From positions 310,001 to 374,000 of the forward strand of contig CP108401.1 in assembly GCA_045039925.1 (NCBI GenBank): a stretch of DNA of 64,000 nt. Direction: 5' to 3'. How positions within the stretch are numbered: the first letter of the stretch is position 1; each line of letters opens with the position of its first letter. The notes below the pieces were generated by a model. It was not told where the DNA came from. It saw only the letters and a program-made list of their open reading frames with translations, and did not search any database. Below, piece by piece: positions 16,632 through 26,249 of the stretch. Made by a program: the position numbers and the translations under genes. The DNA is from Yinghuangia sp045039925 (GTDB taxonomy: Bacteria; Actinomycetota; Actinomycetes; Streptomycetales; Streptomycetaceae).

Positions 16632-18278
16632 ATGCCCCGTCCCCGTCCCTTCCGCCGCGCCGGTGGCACCGGCCGTCCCGAGCGTGCCCTGGCCGGTGCT
16701 GGGGTGACCGCGCTGGTCGCCTCCGCCGCCCTGGCTGGCCTCGTCCCCAGTACTGGGTACGCCTCCAGCCACCGCGAGGCGCCGCTGATCGCGGGCGACC
16801 CGCGCGCGGACAACACGGACGTGTACGCGTTCGTCAGCCCCGACAAGCCCGACACGGTCACCCTGGTGGCGAACTGGATCCCGTTCCAGGAGCCGAACGG
16901 CGGCCCGAACTTCTACCCGTTCGCGGACGACGCCCGCTACCACATCCGGGTTGACGCGGACGGCGACGGCAAGCCGGACACGACGTACACGTGGTGCTTC
17001 ACCAACCACGTGCGCGACGACGCGAACCAGTTCCTTTACAACACCGGTCCGGTCACCAAGCTCGACGACCCGACGCTGAACTTCCGTCAGACCTACACCC
17101 TCACCGTCACGAACGCGGCCGGCGAGACGAAGACCCTGCTCAAGGACGCGCCCGCGGCGCCGTCGAATGTGGGCAAGGCGTCGATGCCGAACTACGCGTC
17201 GCTGCGCAAGCAGGCCACCCTCGACCTGCCCGGCGGCGGGCAGACGTACGCCGGCCAGGCGGACGACCCGTTCTTCGCGGACCTGCGGGTGTTCGACCTT
17301 CTGTACGGCGGCGACCTGTCCGAGACCGGGCAGGACACCCTCGCCGGGTACAACGTCAACACGATCGCGATCCAAGTCCCCAAGGCGCACCTCGCGCTCA
17401 AGGGCGACTCGGCACGCAACCCGGTGATCGGGGTGTGGTCCACCACCGATCGCAAGGGCGCCGCGGTGTCCGGGTCGATGGGCAAGGGCGGTCCGGCCGG
17501 CGGCGAGTGGAAGCAGGTCTCGCGGCTGGGCAACCCGCTGGTCAACGAGGTCGTGGTGCCGCTGAAGTTCAAGGACGCGTTCAACTCGCTGACCCCGGAC
17601 AAGGACCGCACCGTCACCGAGGTGGTCGACAAGGTCAAGGCGCCGATCGTGCCGCAGCTGATCGAGCAGATCTACAAGATCCCCGCCCCGGCGACCCCGC
17701 GCAACGACCTGGTGGAGATCTTCCTGACCGGCATCTGCAAGGACTGCGGCCCCATCAAGGCCGACCTGAACTCGCAGAAGCTCAACAAGGACGTCGGCAA
17801 GGACACCTTCGTCCCCTCCGAGCAACTGCGCCTGAACATGGGCGTCGCCCCGGCGGCGAAGCCCGACCGCCTCGGCGTGCTCGCCGGTGACCTGGCCGGG
17901 TTCCCCAACGGGCGGCGCCTGGCGGACGACGTCCTCGACATCGAGCTGCAGGCCCTCGAAGGCGCCGCGCAGACCGGCAAGATCGTCGAGGCGCTCGCCG
18001 AGGGCGACGTGGTGAACAAGAACGACTCCAAGTTCACCGCGACCTTCCCCTACGTCGGCCTCCCGCACACCGCCGCGGTCAACCAGGGCGGCAAGGGCGA
18101 CCACAACAGCGTCCCCGACGGCGGCGTCGGCGCCGGCCTGGGCGGCGCGGCGCAGGCCGCGCAGACGCAGAACGCCACCGAGGCGTTCCCGTGGGCGCCC
18201 GCCGCAGCGGTCACCGGCGGCGCGCTGCTCGCCGGCGCCGGGTTCCTGACCGTGCGCCGGCGCCGCACCGCCGACTGA
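16632..18278 (+). CDS. Exported DUF4331 protein with C-terminal membrane anchor
   Basis: The ATG at 16632 follows GAGGAAG and starts an exported protein: signal region to about residue 45, then SSHREAPLIAGDPRADNTDV, the hallmark start of DUF4331 proteins, followed by WIPFQEPNGGPNFYPF and the remaining conserved blocks through residue 470. The C-terminus has AAAVTGGALLAGAGFLTV and then RRRRTAD, a membrane anchor of the kind seen in wall-associated actinobacterial proteins (no LPxTG is visible). It is the first gene of an operon with a sortase, a TPR protein and a NicO exporter. DUF4331 has no assigned biochemical function; 548 residues. Confidence 0.88.
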   Translation: MPRPRPFRRAGGTGRPERALAGAGVTALVASAALAGLVPSTGYASSHREAPLIAGDPRADNTDVYAFVSPDKPDTVTLVANWIPFQEPNGGPNFYPFADDARYHIRVDADGDGKPDTTYTWCFTNHVRDDANQFLYNTGPVTKLDDPTLNFRQTYTLTVTNAAGETKTLLKDAPAAPSNVGKASMPNYASLRKQATLDLPGGGQTYAGQADDPFFADLRVFDLLYGGDLSETGQDTLAGYNVNTIAIQVPKAHLALKGDSARNPVIGVWSTTDRKGAAVSGSMGKGGPAGGEWKQVSRLGNPLVNEVVVPLKFKDAFNSLTPDKDRTVTEVVDKVKAPIVPQLIEQIYKIPAPATPRNDLVEIFLTGICKDCGPIKADLNSQKLNKDVGKDTFVPSEQLRLNMGVAPAAKPDRLGVLAGDLAGFPNGRRLADDVLDIELQALEGAAQTGKIVEALAEGDVVNKNDSKFTATFPYVGLPHTAAVNQGGKGDHNSVPDGGVGAGLGGAAQAAQTQNATEAFPWAPAAAVTGGALLAGAGFLTVRRRRTAD

Positions 18279-18280
18279 CG

Positions 18281-19297
18281 GTGACCGACGCGGCCAACTC
18301 GGAGCGCCCGCACGCCGACCCGGCGCGCGGGCGCTCCGCCTGCCCGAACCCGCCTACTCGCACGGATGCGAAGTCGGGCACAGCGGCGTACGAGTGTCCG
18401 CAGGACAGCGGCGCCTCGCGGCGCCGGTGGCCCCCGACCGCGGTCGCCGCGATCGTCGCCGGAGTGACGCTGCTGGTAACCGGGACAGCGGCATTGGAGC
18501 GCTCCGAGCCCCAAGCCGACGCCGCCTGGCAGTCTCTTTTCGGCCGGACCGATGTGCCCCGCCACCCGGAGCCCGGAGTATCCCCGGCCTCGGGAAACGG
18601 GTCGGCCAGACCAGCAGGCCCGCTCCCGCCGTCTGCACCGGCAGCTGCCGCGCAGCCGCTGCCTGCGCCGGCTGGTCCACCGGCCCAGGCGGTCACCGAC
18701 GCGGTGCCCACGCGGGTCCGTATCCCGGCATTGGGAGTGGACAGCCTCTTGGAGGCGCTGGAGATCGGCCCCGACGGCCACCTCGGCACCCCGAAGGACC
18801 CGCACCGGGCGGGTTGGTGGGCCGACGGCCCCCGGCCCGGCAGTCCCGGAGCCGCCGTCCTGGTCGGCCACGTCGACTCCCGCACCGGACCGGCCGTGTT
18901 CTACACGCTGGCGACGCTGCGCCCCGGCGCCCGCGTCGAGGTCGCGCGCGCTGACGGCACCACGGCCCCCTTCACCGTCACCAAGGTCGCGACGTACCCG
19001 AAGGGCGAGTTCCCCACGGACGCGGTCTACGGCGCCACCGCCGGGCCCAGCCTGCGCCTGCTCACCTGCGGCGGCCGCTACGACAAACGCCAACGCGCCT
19101 ACACCGACAACGTCGTCGTCTTCGCCGACCCCGCACCCGCACCCGCGGCATCGCCGAGGACTGCTGCGCCGACAGCACGCAAACCCGCAAGCCCCCCAGC
19201 CGCAACAGCCGCCACAGCTGCGCCCGGCAAGCCGCCCCGTCAGACCTCCCCGCCGCTCCCGCCATCCGCGCCTGCATCGTCTCGGAGCCGGTCTTGA
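18281..19297 (+). CDS. Class F sortase-like transpeptidase
   Basis: This 338-residue protein starts with GTG two bases after the DUF4331 stop. It has a membrane segment (about 52-70), a Pro/Ala linker and a sortase domain from about 143: VRIPALGVDSLLEAL, AAVLVGHVDSRTGP with catalytic His197, and LRLLTCGGRYD with catalytic Cys263 followed by RAYTDNVVVFA. These are the class F motifs of actinobacteria. A Pro/Ala/Thr-rich tail of about 55 residues follows. Its likely substrates are unclear because the adjacent DUF4331 protein lacks an obvious sorting signal. Confidence 0.88.
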   Translation: MTDAANSERPHADPARGRSACPNPPTRTDAKSGTAAYECPQDSGASRRRWPPTAVAAIVAGVTLLVTGTAALERSEPQADAAWQSLFGRTDVPRHPEPGVSPASGNGSARPAGPLPPSAPAAAAQPLPAPAGPPAQAVTDAVPTRVRIPALGVDSLLEALEIGPDGHLGTPKDPHRAGWWADGPRPGSPGAAVLVGHVDSRTGPAVFYTLATLRPGARVEVARADGTTAPFTVTKVATYPKGEFPTDAVYGATAGPSLRLLTCGGRYDKRQRAYTDNVVVFADPAPAPAASPRTAAPTARKPASPPAATAATAAPGKPPRQTSPPLPPSAPASSRSRS

Positions 19298-20655
19298 CCC
19301 TCACCACCGGACGCGTCCTCTCACGCCGCCGGGTGCTCTCCGCCCTGACCGCCGCAGGTCTCGGCGTCACCCTCTTCACCGCCGGAGCAGTCGGCCTGTC
19401 ACCCTTGGGAACGGACGGCGCGGACCGGCCGGCCTCCGCCCGCGCCGTCTCCGGCCTCCCTGCCACCGCCCACACCGGCAAAGTGCTCGACGAGCGGATC
19501 ACCGCTCTCCAGCAGCGACTTCGCGAACTGCCCGGCGACGCCGCCGGCTGGGCGACACTGGCGCTGCTGTACGTCCAGCAGGCGAAAGCCACCGCCGACC
19601 CCTCCTACTACCCCAAGGCCGAGGAGGTCCTGCGCCGCTCGCTGGACACCGAACCGACCGGCAACTTCACCGCGATGGCCGGCCAGTCCGCGCTCGCCGC
19701 CGCCCGGCACGACTTCACCGCCGCCCTGGACTGGGCCCAGAAAGCCGTCGCCGTCAACCCCTACAACGCCACCCTGTACGGGGCGCTCGCCGACGCGCTG
19801 ACCCAACTGGGTCGCTACGACGAGGCGTCAGATGCCGTGCAGCGCATGGTCGACCTCCAACCCGGCACCCCTTCGCTGGCCCGAGCCTCCTACGTCCGGG
19901 AGTTGCGCGGCGACCTGGCGCTCGCGCAGGAGTACATGCAGCGCGCCTTGGACATGGCGCCCACCGCCGCGGACCGGGCGTTCACCCGCTACTACCTCTC
20001 CCACCTCGCACTCACCCGAGGAGACGCGTCGGGCGCACTGACGCATGCGGAGGAGGGCCTGCGCGCCGACCCCGGCCACAGCGCCCTCCACCAGGCCAAA
20101 GCCAAAGCCGAACTCGCCCTGGGCCGACCACGCGAGGCGGTCGCGTCCTACCGCGCGGCCGTCGCCCGGGTTCCTCAGCCCGAATACGTGCTGGAACTCG
20201 GCGAATTGCACCAGGCACTCGGCGACACCGCGCAGGCGAACGAGCAGTTCGATTTGCTGCGCGCCGAACAGCGGCTGTTCGCCGCCAACGGAGTGGCCGC
20301 CGACGCCGACGCCGTCCTGTTCGAGGCCGACCACGGCGACCCGGCCAAAGCCCTCGCGCTGGCCGAAGAAGGCATCCGGGTCCGGCCGTTCCTGGACATG
20401 CAGGACGCCTACGCCTGGGCCCTGCACGCGAACGGCCACGACCGCGAGGCCCTGGACTGGTCGCGCAAGGCCACCGCACTGGGCACCCGCAACCCCCTGC
20501 ACACCTACCACCAAGGCGTCATCCTCCACGCCCTCGGCGACCAGGCAGGCGCACGCGCGCAGTTCACCCGCGCCCTGGACGGCAACCCGGCCTTCCACCC
20601 CCTGCACGCCCCCGCCGCCACCGCGGCCCTGACAGCTCTCGGAGGACCGGCGTGA
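19294..20655 (+). CDS. Exported TPR-repeat protein
   Basis: A TTG start overlaps the sortase stop (TTGA). The N-terminus SRRRVLSALTAAGLGVTLFT is a Tat-like or Sec signal/anchor. The remaining 400 residues form tetratricopeptide-type helix pairs: WATLALLYVQQAK, AALDWAQKAVAVNPYNATLY, YDEASDAVQRMVDLQPG, LAQEYMQRALDMAPT, ASGALTHAEEGLRADPGHSA and others up to FTRALDGNPAFHPLH. It is predicted to be an extracytoplasmic scaffold. It overlaps the NicO gene by four bases (GTGA), so the two are translationally coupled. Confidence 0.85.
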   Translation: MTLTTGRVLSRRRVLSALTAAGLGVTLFTAGAVGLSPLGTDGADRPASARAVSGLPATAHTGKVLDERITALQQRLRELPGDAAGWATLALLYVQQAKATADPSYYPKAEEVLRRSLDTEPTGNFTAMAGQSALAAARHDFTAALDWAQKAVAVNPYNATLYGALADALTQLGRYDEASDAVQRMVDLQPGTPSLARASYVRELRGDLALAQEYMQRALDMAPTAADRAFTRYYLSHLALTRGDASGALTHAEEGLRADPGHSALHQAKAKAELALGRPREAVASYRAAVARVPQPEYVLELGELHQALGDTAQANEQFDLLRAEQRLFAANGVAADADAVLFEADHGDPAKALALAEEGIRVRPFLDMQDAYAWALHANGHDREALDWSRKATALGTRNPLHTYHQGVILHALGDQAGARAQFTRALDGNPAFHPLHAPAATAALTALGGPA

Positions 20656-22532
20656 CCACCCGCCACCGCGTCCGTATCCGCCGTCGGCCCCGCTTCGGGA
20701 TCGGTACCCGGCTCGTCCTCGTCGCCGCGGCCGCCGGCCTGGCCTCCGCCGCGGCTGCGGTGCCCGCGGCGGCGCACCCATTGGGGAACTTCACCGTCAA
20801 CCACTACGACGGCCTGGTCCTGCACCCCGACCGCATCGACAACCACGCAGTCGTCGACACCGCCGAGATCGCCACCCTGCAACGGCGCGCCGACGTCGAC
20901 ACCGACCGCGACGGCGCCACCAGCCCCGCCGAACGCAACGCCCACGCACAAGCGCAATGCACCGACCTCGCCGCCGCGCTGCGCTCCGCCGTCGGCGGCC
21001 GCCCGCTGCACTGGACCGTCGCCAACGCCACGTTCGCCTACCTGCCGGGCAACGCGGGCCTGGACACCGGACGCCTCGACTGCAACCTCACCGCCCCCGC
21101 CGACCTGAGCCGACCCGCGCGCGTCGACTTCACCGACGAATACCAGGCCGAACGCATCGGCTGGCACGAGATCACCGCCACCACCGGCCCCGGCGTCCAC
21201 CTCGACCACCCGACGGTCCCCGCCGCCTCCATCAGCGACGAACTGCGCCGCTACCCCGACGACATGCTCGCATCCCCACCCGACCAACGCCACGTCAGCC
21301 TCCAGGTCCGGCCCGGCGCCGGCCCACAGACCACAACCCCCCAGACCGCCGTCCCGGCCTCCGGGATGTTCACCGCCGCCGTGAACCGGATGGACGCCGC
21401 CTTCCACGACCTGGTCGGCACCCGCGACCTGACCTGGACCGCGGGACTCCTAGCGGTGCTGCTGTCCCTCGTGCTCGGTGCGTCCCACGCCCTGATGCCC
21501 GGCCACGGCAAAACCGTCATGGCCGCCTACCTCGCCGGACGCCGCGGCACCCCGCGCGACGCCGTCACCGTCGGCACGACCGTCACCCTCACCCACACCG
21601 CCGGCGTCCTGGCCCTCGGCCTGTTCCTGACCGCATCCGCGTCCCTGGCCGGCGAGTCCATGCTCGCCTACCTCGGCATCGGCAGCGGACTGCTCATCAC
21701 CGCCGTCGGCGCCGGCCTGCTGATCGCCGCCGCACGCGGACACAGCACACACGGCCACCACCATCACCACAGCCATGAACACCCGCATCACCACGGACAT
21801 CACCACGGGCACAGCCATCACCACGAACACGGGCACGGGCATCATCACGGACAGCAGACCCACAGGCACCCGGACCACGACCACCCGGACCATGACCACT
21901 TCAACGGGCACGACGGACACGACCACGTGCACGGAACCACCCGGCTGACGACGGCAATCCCCGGACCGACCGCGCCTCCAACCGAAGTGCCTGCCGACGC
22001 TGTCCCCACCAGCGCGGCACAGCCTGCGACCTCGACGACGGCGACGCTCGCTCCTCCCAGCACCGGGCACCCACCCCACACCCACCACCACACGGACGAC
22101 CACCCGCACGCGCACGTGCATACGGCCCACGCCCACGCCATGCACACCCATGCCGACGTCCACAAGGCGTCCGCGGCACCGGCTCCGGAGCGCCGCCGCC
22201 GCATCGCTCTGGTCGGCATCGGCGTCGCCGGCGGACTGGTCCCCAGCCCCTCCGCGCTGATCGTGCTGCTCGGCGCGATCGGCCTGGGCCGCACCTGGTT
22301 CGGCGTCCTCCTCGTCATCGGCTACGGCCTCGGCATGGCCGCCACCCTTACTGCCGCCGGACTGCTCCTCGTACGGCTACGCGACCGGATCGACCGACTC
22401 GACAGCGCCCGCCTCGCCCCGTTCAAGCGCCGCCTCCGCCGGTGGGGACGGGTCAGCCCGTTCCTCACCGCCGGCCTTGTGGTCTGCGTGGGCCTGGTCC
22501 TCGCCATCCGCGCCGCCGCCCCGCTGTCGTGA
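20652..22532 (+). CDS. NicO-family nickel/cobalt exporter with His-rich loop
   Basis: The 626-residue protein has a signal segment, an exported N-terminal domain (about 45-250, starting AHPLGNFTVNHYDGL), then the NicO/RcnA-type membrane domain. Membrane segments include LLAVLLSLVLGASHALMPGH with the conserved HALMPGHGK metal-path motif, TLTHTAGVLALGLFL, and after the loop GGLVPSPSALIVLLGAIGLG. Between the two halves lies an exceptionally His/Asp-rich loop of about 130 residues, interrupted by a Thr/Pro spacer. It should export Ni, Co or a related metal. Fusion of a large periplasmic-type domain to NicO is typical of actinobacterial members. Confidence 0.9.
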   Translation: MTTRHRVRIRRRPRFGIGTRLVLVAAAAGLASAAAAVPAAAHPLGNFTVNHYDGLVLHPDRIDNHAVVDTAEIATLQRRADVDTDRDGATSPAERNAHAQAQCTDLAAALRSAVGGRPLHWTVANATFAYLPGNAGLDTGRLDCNLTAPADLSRPARVDFTDEYQAERIGWHEITATTGPGVHLDHPTVPAASISDELRRYPDDMLASPPDQRHVSLQVRPGAGPQTTTPQTAVPASGMFTAAVNRMDAAFHDLVGTRDLTWTAGLLAVLLSLVLGASHALMPGHGKTVMAAYLAGRRGTPRDAVTVGTTVTLTHTAGVLALGLFLTASASLAGESMLAYLGIGSGLLITAVGAGLLIAAARGHSTHGHHHHHSHEHPHHHGHHHGHSHHHEHGHGHHHGQQTHRHPDHDHPDHDHFNGHDGHDHVHGTTRLTTAIPGPTAPPTEVPADAVPTSAAQPATSTTATLAPPSTGHPPHTHHHTDDHPHAHVHTAHAHAMHTHADVHKASAAPAPERRRRIALVGIGVAGGLVPSPSALIVLLGAIGLGRTWFGVLLVIGYGLGMAATLTAAGLLLVRLRDRIDRLDSARLAPFKRRLRRWGRVSPFLTAGLVVCVGLVLAIRAAAPLS

Positions 22533-22804
22533 GGTCCGCGCGGCGTGCACGGCACCACGCGGGAAAGCGAGCCCGCCAGCCGGCGCGCCGGGCTCGGGAA
22601 CGTGTTGATCCCGTGCCGACAGCCGCGCGATCCTGCACCCATGCCCGGCCGGCTGGGACGGCACGCCGCCCGTCGCATCGCGTGCGAGGCACCGCAGCCG
22701 CCGGTGGGATGCATCTGCCTCCACGTCAATGACAAATAACATCATTCGATGCGTTTTGGACGTATCGTTTCGCTGTTCGCAGGTTCGACCCGGAAGGCGT
22801 CCGC

Positions 22805-23602
22805 ATGCTCTCCGCCCGCAGTCTGTTGCTGGAAATGCACGCGGACGAGCGCGCCTTCCAGCTGCTGTGCAGCATCGCGGCGAAAGGTGAAGCGCAGGGC
22901 GGCTGGGAGAATGCGCGGATCGCGGCGTTGGTGCCCGACCACGAGCTGGCGCCGAAGATCGCCCGGCACGGGGCAGACGAGGACAAGCACGCGCGCATCT
23001 TCCGTGCGCTGCTGCGCAAACGCGGCTTGGACGAGGTCACCGTGCCCCCCGCCACCGACTATGTCGCCCGTTTGGAGCACGAAGGCATCGGCGTGGCACA
23101 TCAACGGTTGCGGCAGGGACAGCGACTCACGAATGGGGACGTGCTCGCCTACCTGGGACACGGCCGGGTCACCGAGCAGCGCGGTGCGTAGCAGATGCGC
23201 GTCATGGCGCGGGTGTTCGCCGACCAGCCCGACATGGGCCGCGCCATGCGCATGATCAGCGGCGACGAGGACAACCATCTCGCCTACTGCAACGAAGAGT
23301 TGCTGCGCATGACCGCGAACGGCCACGGGCGCGAGATCCGCGCGCTGCTGCGGAAGACCGCCCGGGTCGAGGTCCGCGTCTACCGGGACGTGAGCCTGGC
23401 AGTCATGTCGCAGATGCGCGTCCTACTGGGCTGGCCCGCCTGGAAGTACCTGCTCTTGGCGACCGGGGTCCGCAGTGTGTACGCCTTCGAACGACTGGGC
23501 GGCCACCGGCGCCTGACACGGCTGGCCGCACCGGCCAAGCACAACGCCATGGGCGGCGATGGCCCCAGCCCGGAGGACACGGCCCTGAGCTATTTCGGCT
23601 GA
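22805..23602 (+). pseudogene. Ferritin-like protein gene interrupted by an in-frame TAG
   Basis: The ATG at 22805 follows GGAAGG and the frame reads LLLEMHADERAFQLLCSIAA then DHELAPKIARHGADEDKHAR, the metal-ligand helices of a ferritin-like fold. At 23189-23191 a TAG interrupts the frame between TEQRGA and QMRVMARVFADQPDMGRAM; the same frame then continues with SGDEDNHLAYCNEELL and a C-terminal helical part to TGA at 23602. A single base change from GAG would explain the stop. Either a recent pseudogene, a sequencing error or suppressed codon. Confidence 0.75.
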
Positions 23603-23736
23603 CGGGGCAGTCGGCGGCATGCCGGTGTCGACGGCGCGCCGCATCGGCGGCCCGTGACGGCCACACCACCTCGAAGCCCGCCAGTCATGCCGCCTGCCTG
23701 CGTGGTAGCCATTTTGTTGGTCGCAGAATCGTGGAA

Positions 23737-23796
23737 CGCGTCCGGTCATCGTCGGCCTGAGTGATGAACCCGAAGCCTCTGTTCCACGCTGAACCA
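23737..23796 (-). pseudogene. Cold-shock protein fragment
   Basis: On the minus strand WFSVE is followed, after a one-base frameshift, by RGFGFITQADDDRT. This matches the first strands and RNP1 motif (K/R-GFGFI) of CspA-type proteins. The rest of the domain is missing. Confidence 0.5.
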
Positions 23797-23883
23797 CCCC
23801 GACGCCTGCGGCTGTTGCTCGCCTCCCCAGGCGTCGCTCGCTTGTCGGGCCGGCGGCCAAGGGCACCGGAAAGCCGGGGTCCG

Positions 23884-24222
23884 CTAGTTCCCGTTCGGTA
23901 CGGCAAGCGTTTCGGCGAGGCCGACCATCTCGAGCACCCGCAGCACGGGTGCGGACGCCGTGGCAACGACGACGTCAGTGCCTTGTTCGGCCCCGTGTGC
24001 TCTGACGGCGACCAGAACCCGAAGACAGGAGGAGTCGCAGAAGGCCACCGCCGCCATGTCCACCTCCAGCCGCCGGGGTGCCGGGCGGGCCGCCAACGCG
24101 GCCATGAGCGCAACGCGCAGGTCCTCGGCAGTGGACAGGTCGATCTCGCCGCCGACCGAGAGCCGCGCGACGGGACCGCTCACATCCGTGCGCGCGGTGA
24201 GGTCGTCGCTCGTGCGGACCAC
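23884..24222 (-). CDS. STAS-domain anti-anti-sigma factor-like protein
   Basis: The 112-residue product is a single STAS domain: VARLSVGGEIDLSTAEDLRV, then RRLEVDMAAVAFCDSSCLRV where the serine after D is the usual phosphorylation position in SpoIIAA/RsbV proteins, and a C-terminal VLRVLEMVGLAETL. Such proteins bind anti-sigma kinases and free sigma factors. No RsbW-like kinase is visible nearby. It stands alone with its promoter to the right. Confidence 0.88.
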   Translation of the reverse strand: MVRTSDDLTARTDVSGPVARLSVGGEIDLSTAEDLRVALMAALAARPAPRRLEVDMAAVAFCDSSCLRVLVAVRAHGAEQGTDVVVATASAPVLRVLEMVGLAETLAVPNGN

Positions 24223-24706
24223 CGTACGAAGTGCACCGGCACGCCCGAAAGCGCCCGCACGGGTGCCGCGTTCGGGCGATTACCGGTTCGGCGCAACGAC
24301 TGCCGCCGCGGACCGGTCCCGGACGCCCGGCCCCGCGCTCGCCGCGCGGCGCGTGCCGGCCGGGAGCCACCGCGGAAGGATGCCGGTCAAGAACGGACCT
24401 GTCGCTTCGGCGGTCCTCGCCGCACCGTCATCGTCCCGTCAGCGCGGCCCTCCTGCGGCTGTCGGCGTCGTGTCCTGTGAAGGCGGCGCACTCCCGTGCC
24501 CGGTAGGGCGCCCCGCCTAACCCGGCGGTGCTGCCGGCGGGTGAACGTCGCCGCGATGTCCCCCGGAGAGCCGAGTGAAGTGGCGCAGATGTACCAACTC
24601 CGGTCGCGGGAGCGGTGGTCCGGTCGGACGGTGGATGCGGCGGCCCGCCGATCCCCCGTGTCGACATCCCGTCGGCTGTCCCCGCGGGCGCCGGAAGGAA
24701 ACCGTC
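24223..24706. other. Divergent intergenic region, no gene seen
   Basis: It should contain the promoters of the STAS gene (minus) and of the small exported protein (plus). I see no convincing coding frame. Confidence 0.35.
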
Positions 24707-25027
24707 ATGCGTCGTGCACGCACCCTGGTCGCCGCGTCGGCCCTCGGCTTCGCCGCACTGACCCTCGCGGCCCCGGCCGCCCACGCCGACACCCCGACCC
24801 CGATGCCCACCAGCCACGCCGACAAGTCCTGGTCCGGGGGCGAGGGCGGCAAGTGGGACCAGAACAAGGACGCCAAGCACCAGCGTCCGCACGGCGGCCC
24901 GCACGCCGGCATCGGCATGGACGACGGGGCGGGCATCGCCGCCGGCGGCGCCCTGATCGCAGGCGGCCTCGGCCTGGGCGTGTACGCGCTCCGTCGCCGC
25001 ACGGTCCCGGGCGCTGCCCAGGCCTGA
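24707..25027 (+). CDS. Small exported protein with C-terminal membrane segment
   Basis: The ATG at 24707 follows GGAAGG. A signal peptide (MRRARTLVAASALGFAALTL...AHA) precedes a short Gly/Lys/His-rich part with SWSGGEGGKWDQNKDAK, and the protein ends with GIAAGGALIAGGLGLGVYAL and RRRTVPGAAQA, a membrane anchor with positive tail. At 106 residues it resembles small sortase-independent surface proteins of streptomycetes. It is convergent with a chaplin gene. Function unknown. Confidence 0.65.
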   Translation: MRRARTLVAASALGFAALTLAAPAAHADTPTPMPTSHADKSWSGGEGGKWDQNKDAKHQRPHGGPHAGIGMDDGAGIAAGGALIAGGLGLGVYALRRRTVPGAAQA

Positions 25028-25165
25028 CCGCCCTCGGCGGTGACGGACGCTACACACGAGAGGCGGGCCGGGAAGGGCGCCGGTACACGGTGTGGCGGGC
25101 CCGGCGCGGCCGATGCCCAGGAGGAGGGGCATCGGCCGCACGTCTGTCCGCGGTGTCCGGGTGGA

Positions 25166-25492
25166 CTACCACTTGCCGCCGTGGCCGCCCTGGCCGTGGT
25201 GGCCCGGGGCGTGCTGCGGCATCGGCATCGCGACGGGCTTGCCGTGGTCGCCGCCGTCGACGTTGGCGCAGACGTTGCCGAACGCCGGGTTCAGCACGCC
25301 GATGACGCTCACGGCGTTGCCGCACACGTTGACCGGCACGTGGACCGGGACCTGGATCAGGTTGCCGGACAGCACGCCGGGCGAGCCGACGGCCGCGCCG
25401 TCCGCGTCCGAGCCGGCGAACGCCGCGCCGGAACCGGCCAGGACCAGGGCGGCCGCGCCACCCGCCACCAGGACCGTCTTCTTGATGCTCAC
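25166..25492 (-). CDS. Short chaplin
   Basis: The GTG at 25492 follows GGAGAG. A signal peptide (MSIKKTVLVAGGAAALVLAG...AFA) precedes one chaplin domain: GVLSGNLIQVPVHVPVNVCG and IGVLNPAFGNVCANVDGG with the conserved cysteine pair. The tail is short (about 25 residues, Pro/His/Gly). At 108 residues it is slightly longer than classical short chaplins. It is nearly identical in the domain to the copy at 14757-15233, indicating a duplication. Chaplins self-assemble into amyloid layers at the hyphal surface. Confidence 0.88.
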   Translation of the reverse strand: MSIKKTVLVAGGAAALVLAGSGAAFAGSDADGAAVGSPGVLSGNLIQVPVHVPVNVCGNAVSVIGVLNPAFGNVCANVDGGDHGKPVAMPMPQHAPGHHGQGGHGGKW

Positions 25493-25746
25493 GAGAACTC
25501 TCCGTTCCACCGGGGGCGGCACCGGACGGGCGCCGCACCCGGTGCAAACGACCCTGGTCGCACGGCCGTCACCGTGGACGGCAGACTTGTCACCCGGACG
25601 CAGCAACGGCGGACGGACATGTGCACGGACGCTGCCCGTGTCGGTCCGGGCGTGGCTGCGAGGCAGCTGTAGGGCAGCGGGGCGACACTCGGCGCCGACG
25701 CCGCCGAACCCCGGTTCGCGGTGAGCCGCTGCCTAGGGTGGCGGGT

Positions 25747-26076
25747 ATGACGGACACCGCTGTGGGCTGCCGGGCCGCGCAGGAACTCCTGGACGCCCTC
25801 GACCCGTTCCTGACCGCGCGGCTGTGCGAGGCCTACGACGCGGACCCCGGCCTGGAGTACCAGCCGGTCGCGCGTGCCCTGCAGGGCCTGCAGACCGCGG
25901 TGCTGCGATCGTTGGCCACGTGCCGCCACCGCCTGGCCGTGCAGGCCGCAGCCGACGAGGTCCTGGACCTGCTCGGCGCGGTGGCCCAGTCCTGGTCCGA
26001 CCACCGCGACTTCCCCCGCGCCCGGGTGGCCGCCTACACCGCGGCCCGCACGGCCGTCGCCGCGCGGACCGCGTAG
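25747..26076 (+). CDS. Small helical hypothetical protein
   Basis: The ATG at 25747 (GTATGACGG) opens a 109-residue, almost entirely helical product: AAQELLDALDPFLTARLCEA, LQGLQTAVLRSLATC and AADEVLDLLGAVAQSW. There is no signal peptide or known domain. The 3' end of this gene and the following 35 bp recur in decayed form at about 26250-26395. Function unknown. Confidence 0.55.
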   Translation: MTDTAVGCRAAQELLDALDPFLTARLCEAYDADPGLEYQPVARALQGLQTAVLRSLATCRHRLAVQAAADEVLDLLGAVAQSWSDHRDFPRARVAAYTAARTAVAARTA

Positions 26077-26249
26077 CGGCGCACGCCCGCCGAGCGAGGC
26101 GGCAGGCCGGACCACGCCGACTTCCGCAGGAAAGTGGTCTAGACGTCGGCGCTTTCGCTGCGGGGCGGAGTGAGCAGGCGTCGGCCAGTCGCTTCACATG
26201 TTCGACAGGGGGGCAGCGAGGATGACGCAGGTCGCCGTGGACTGCGCGG

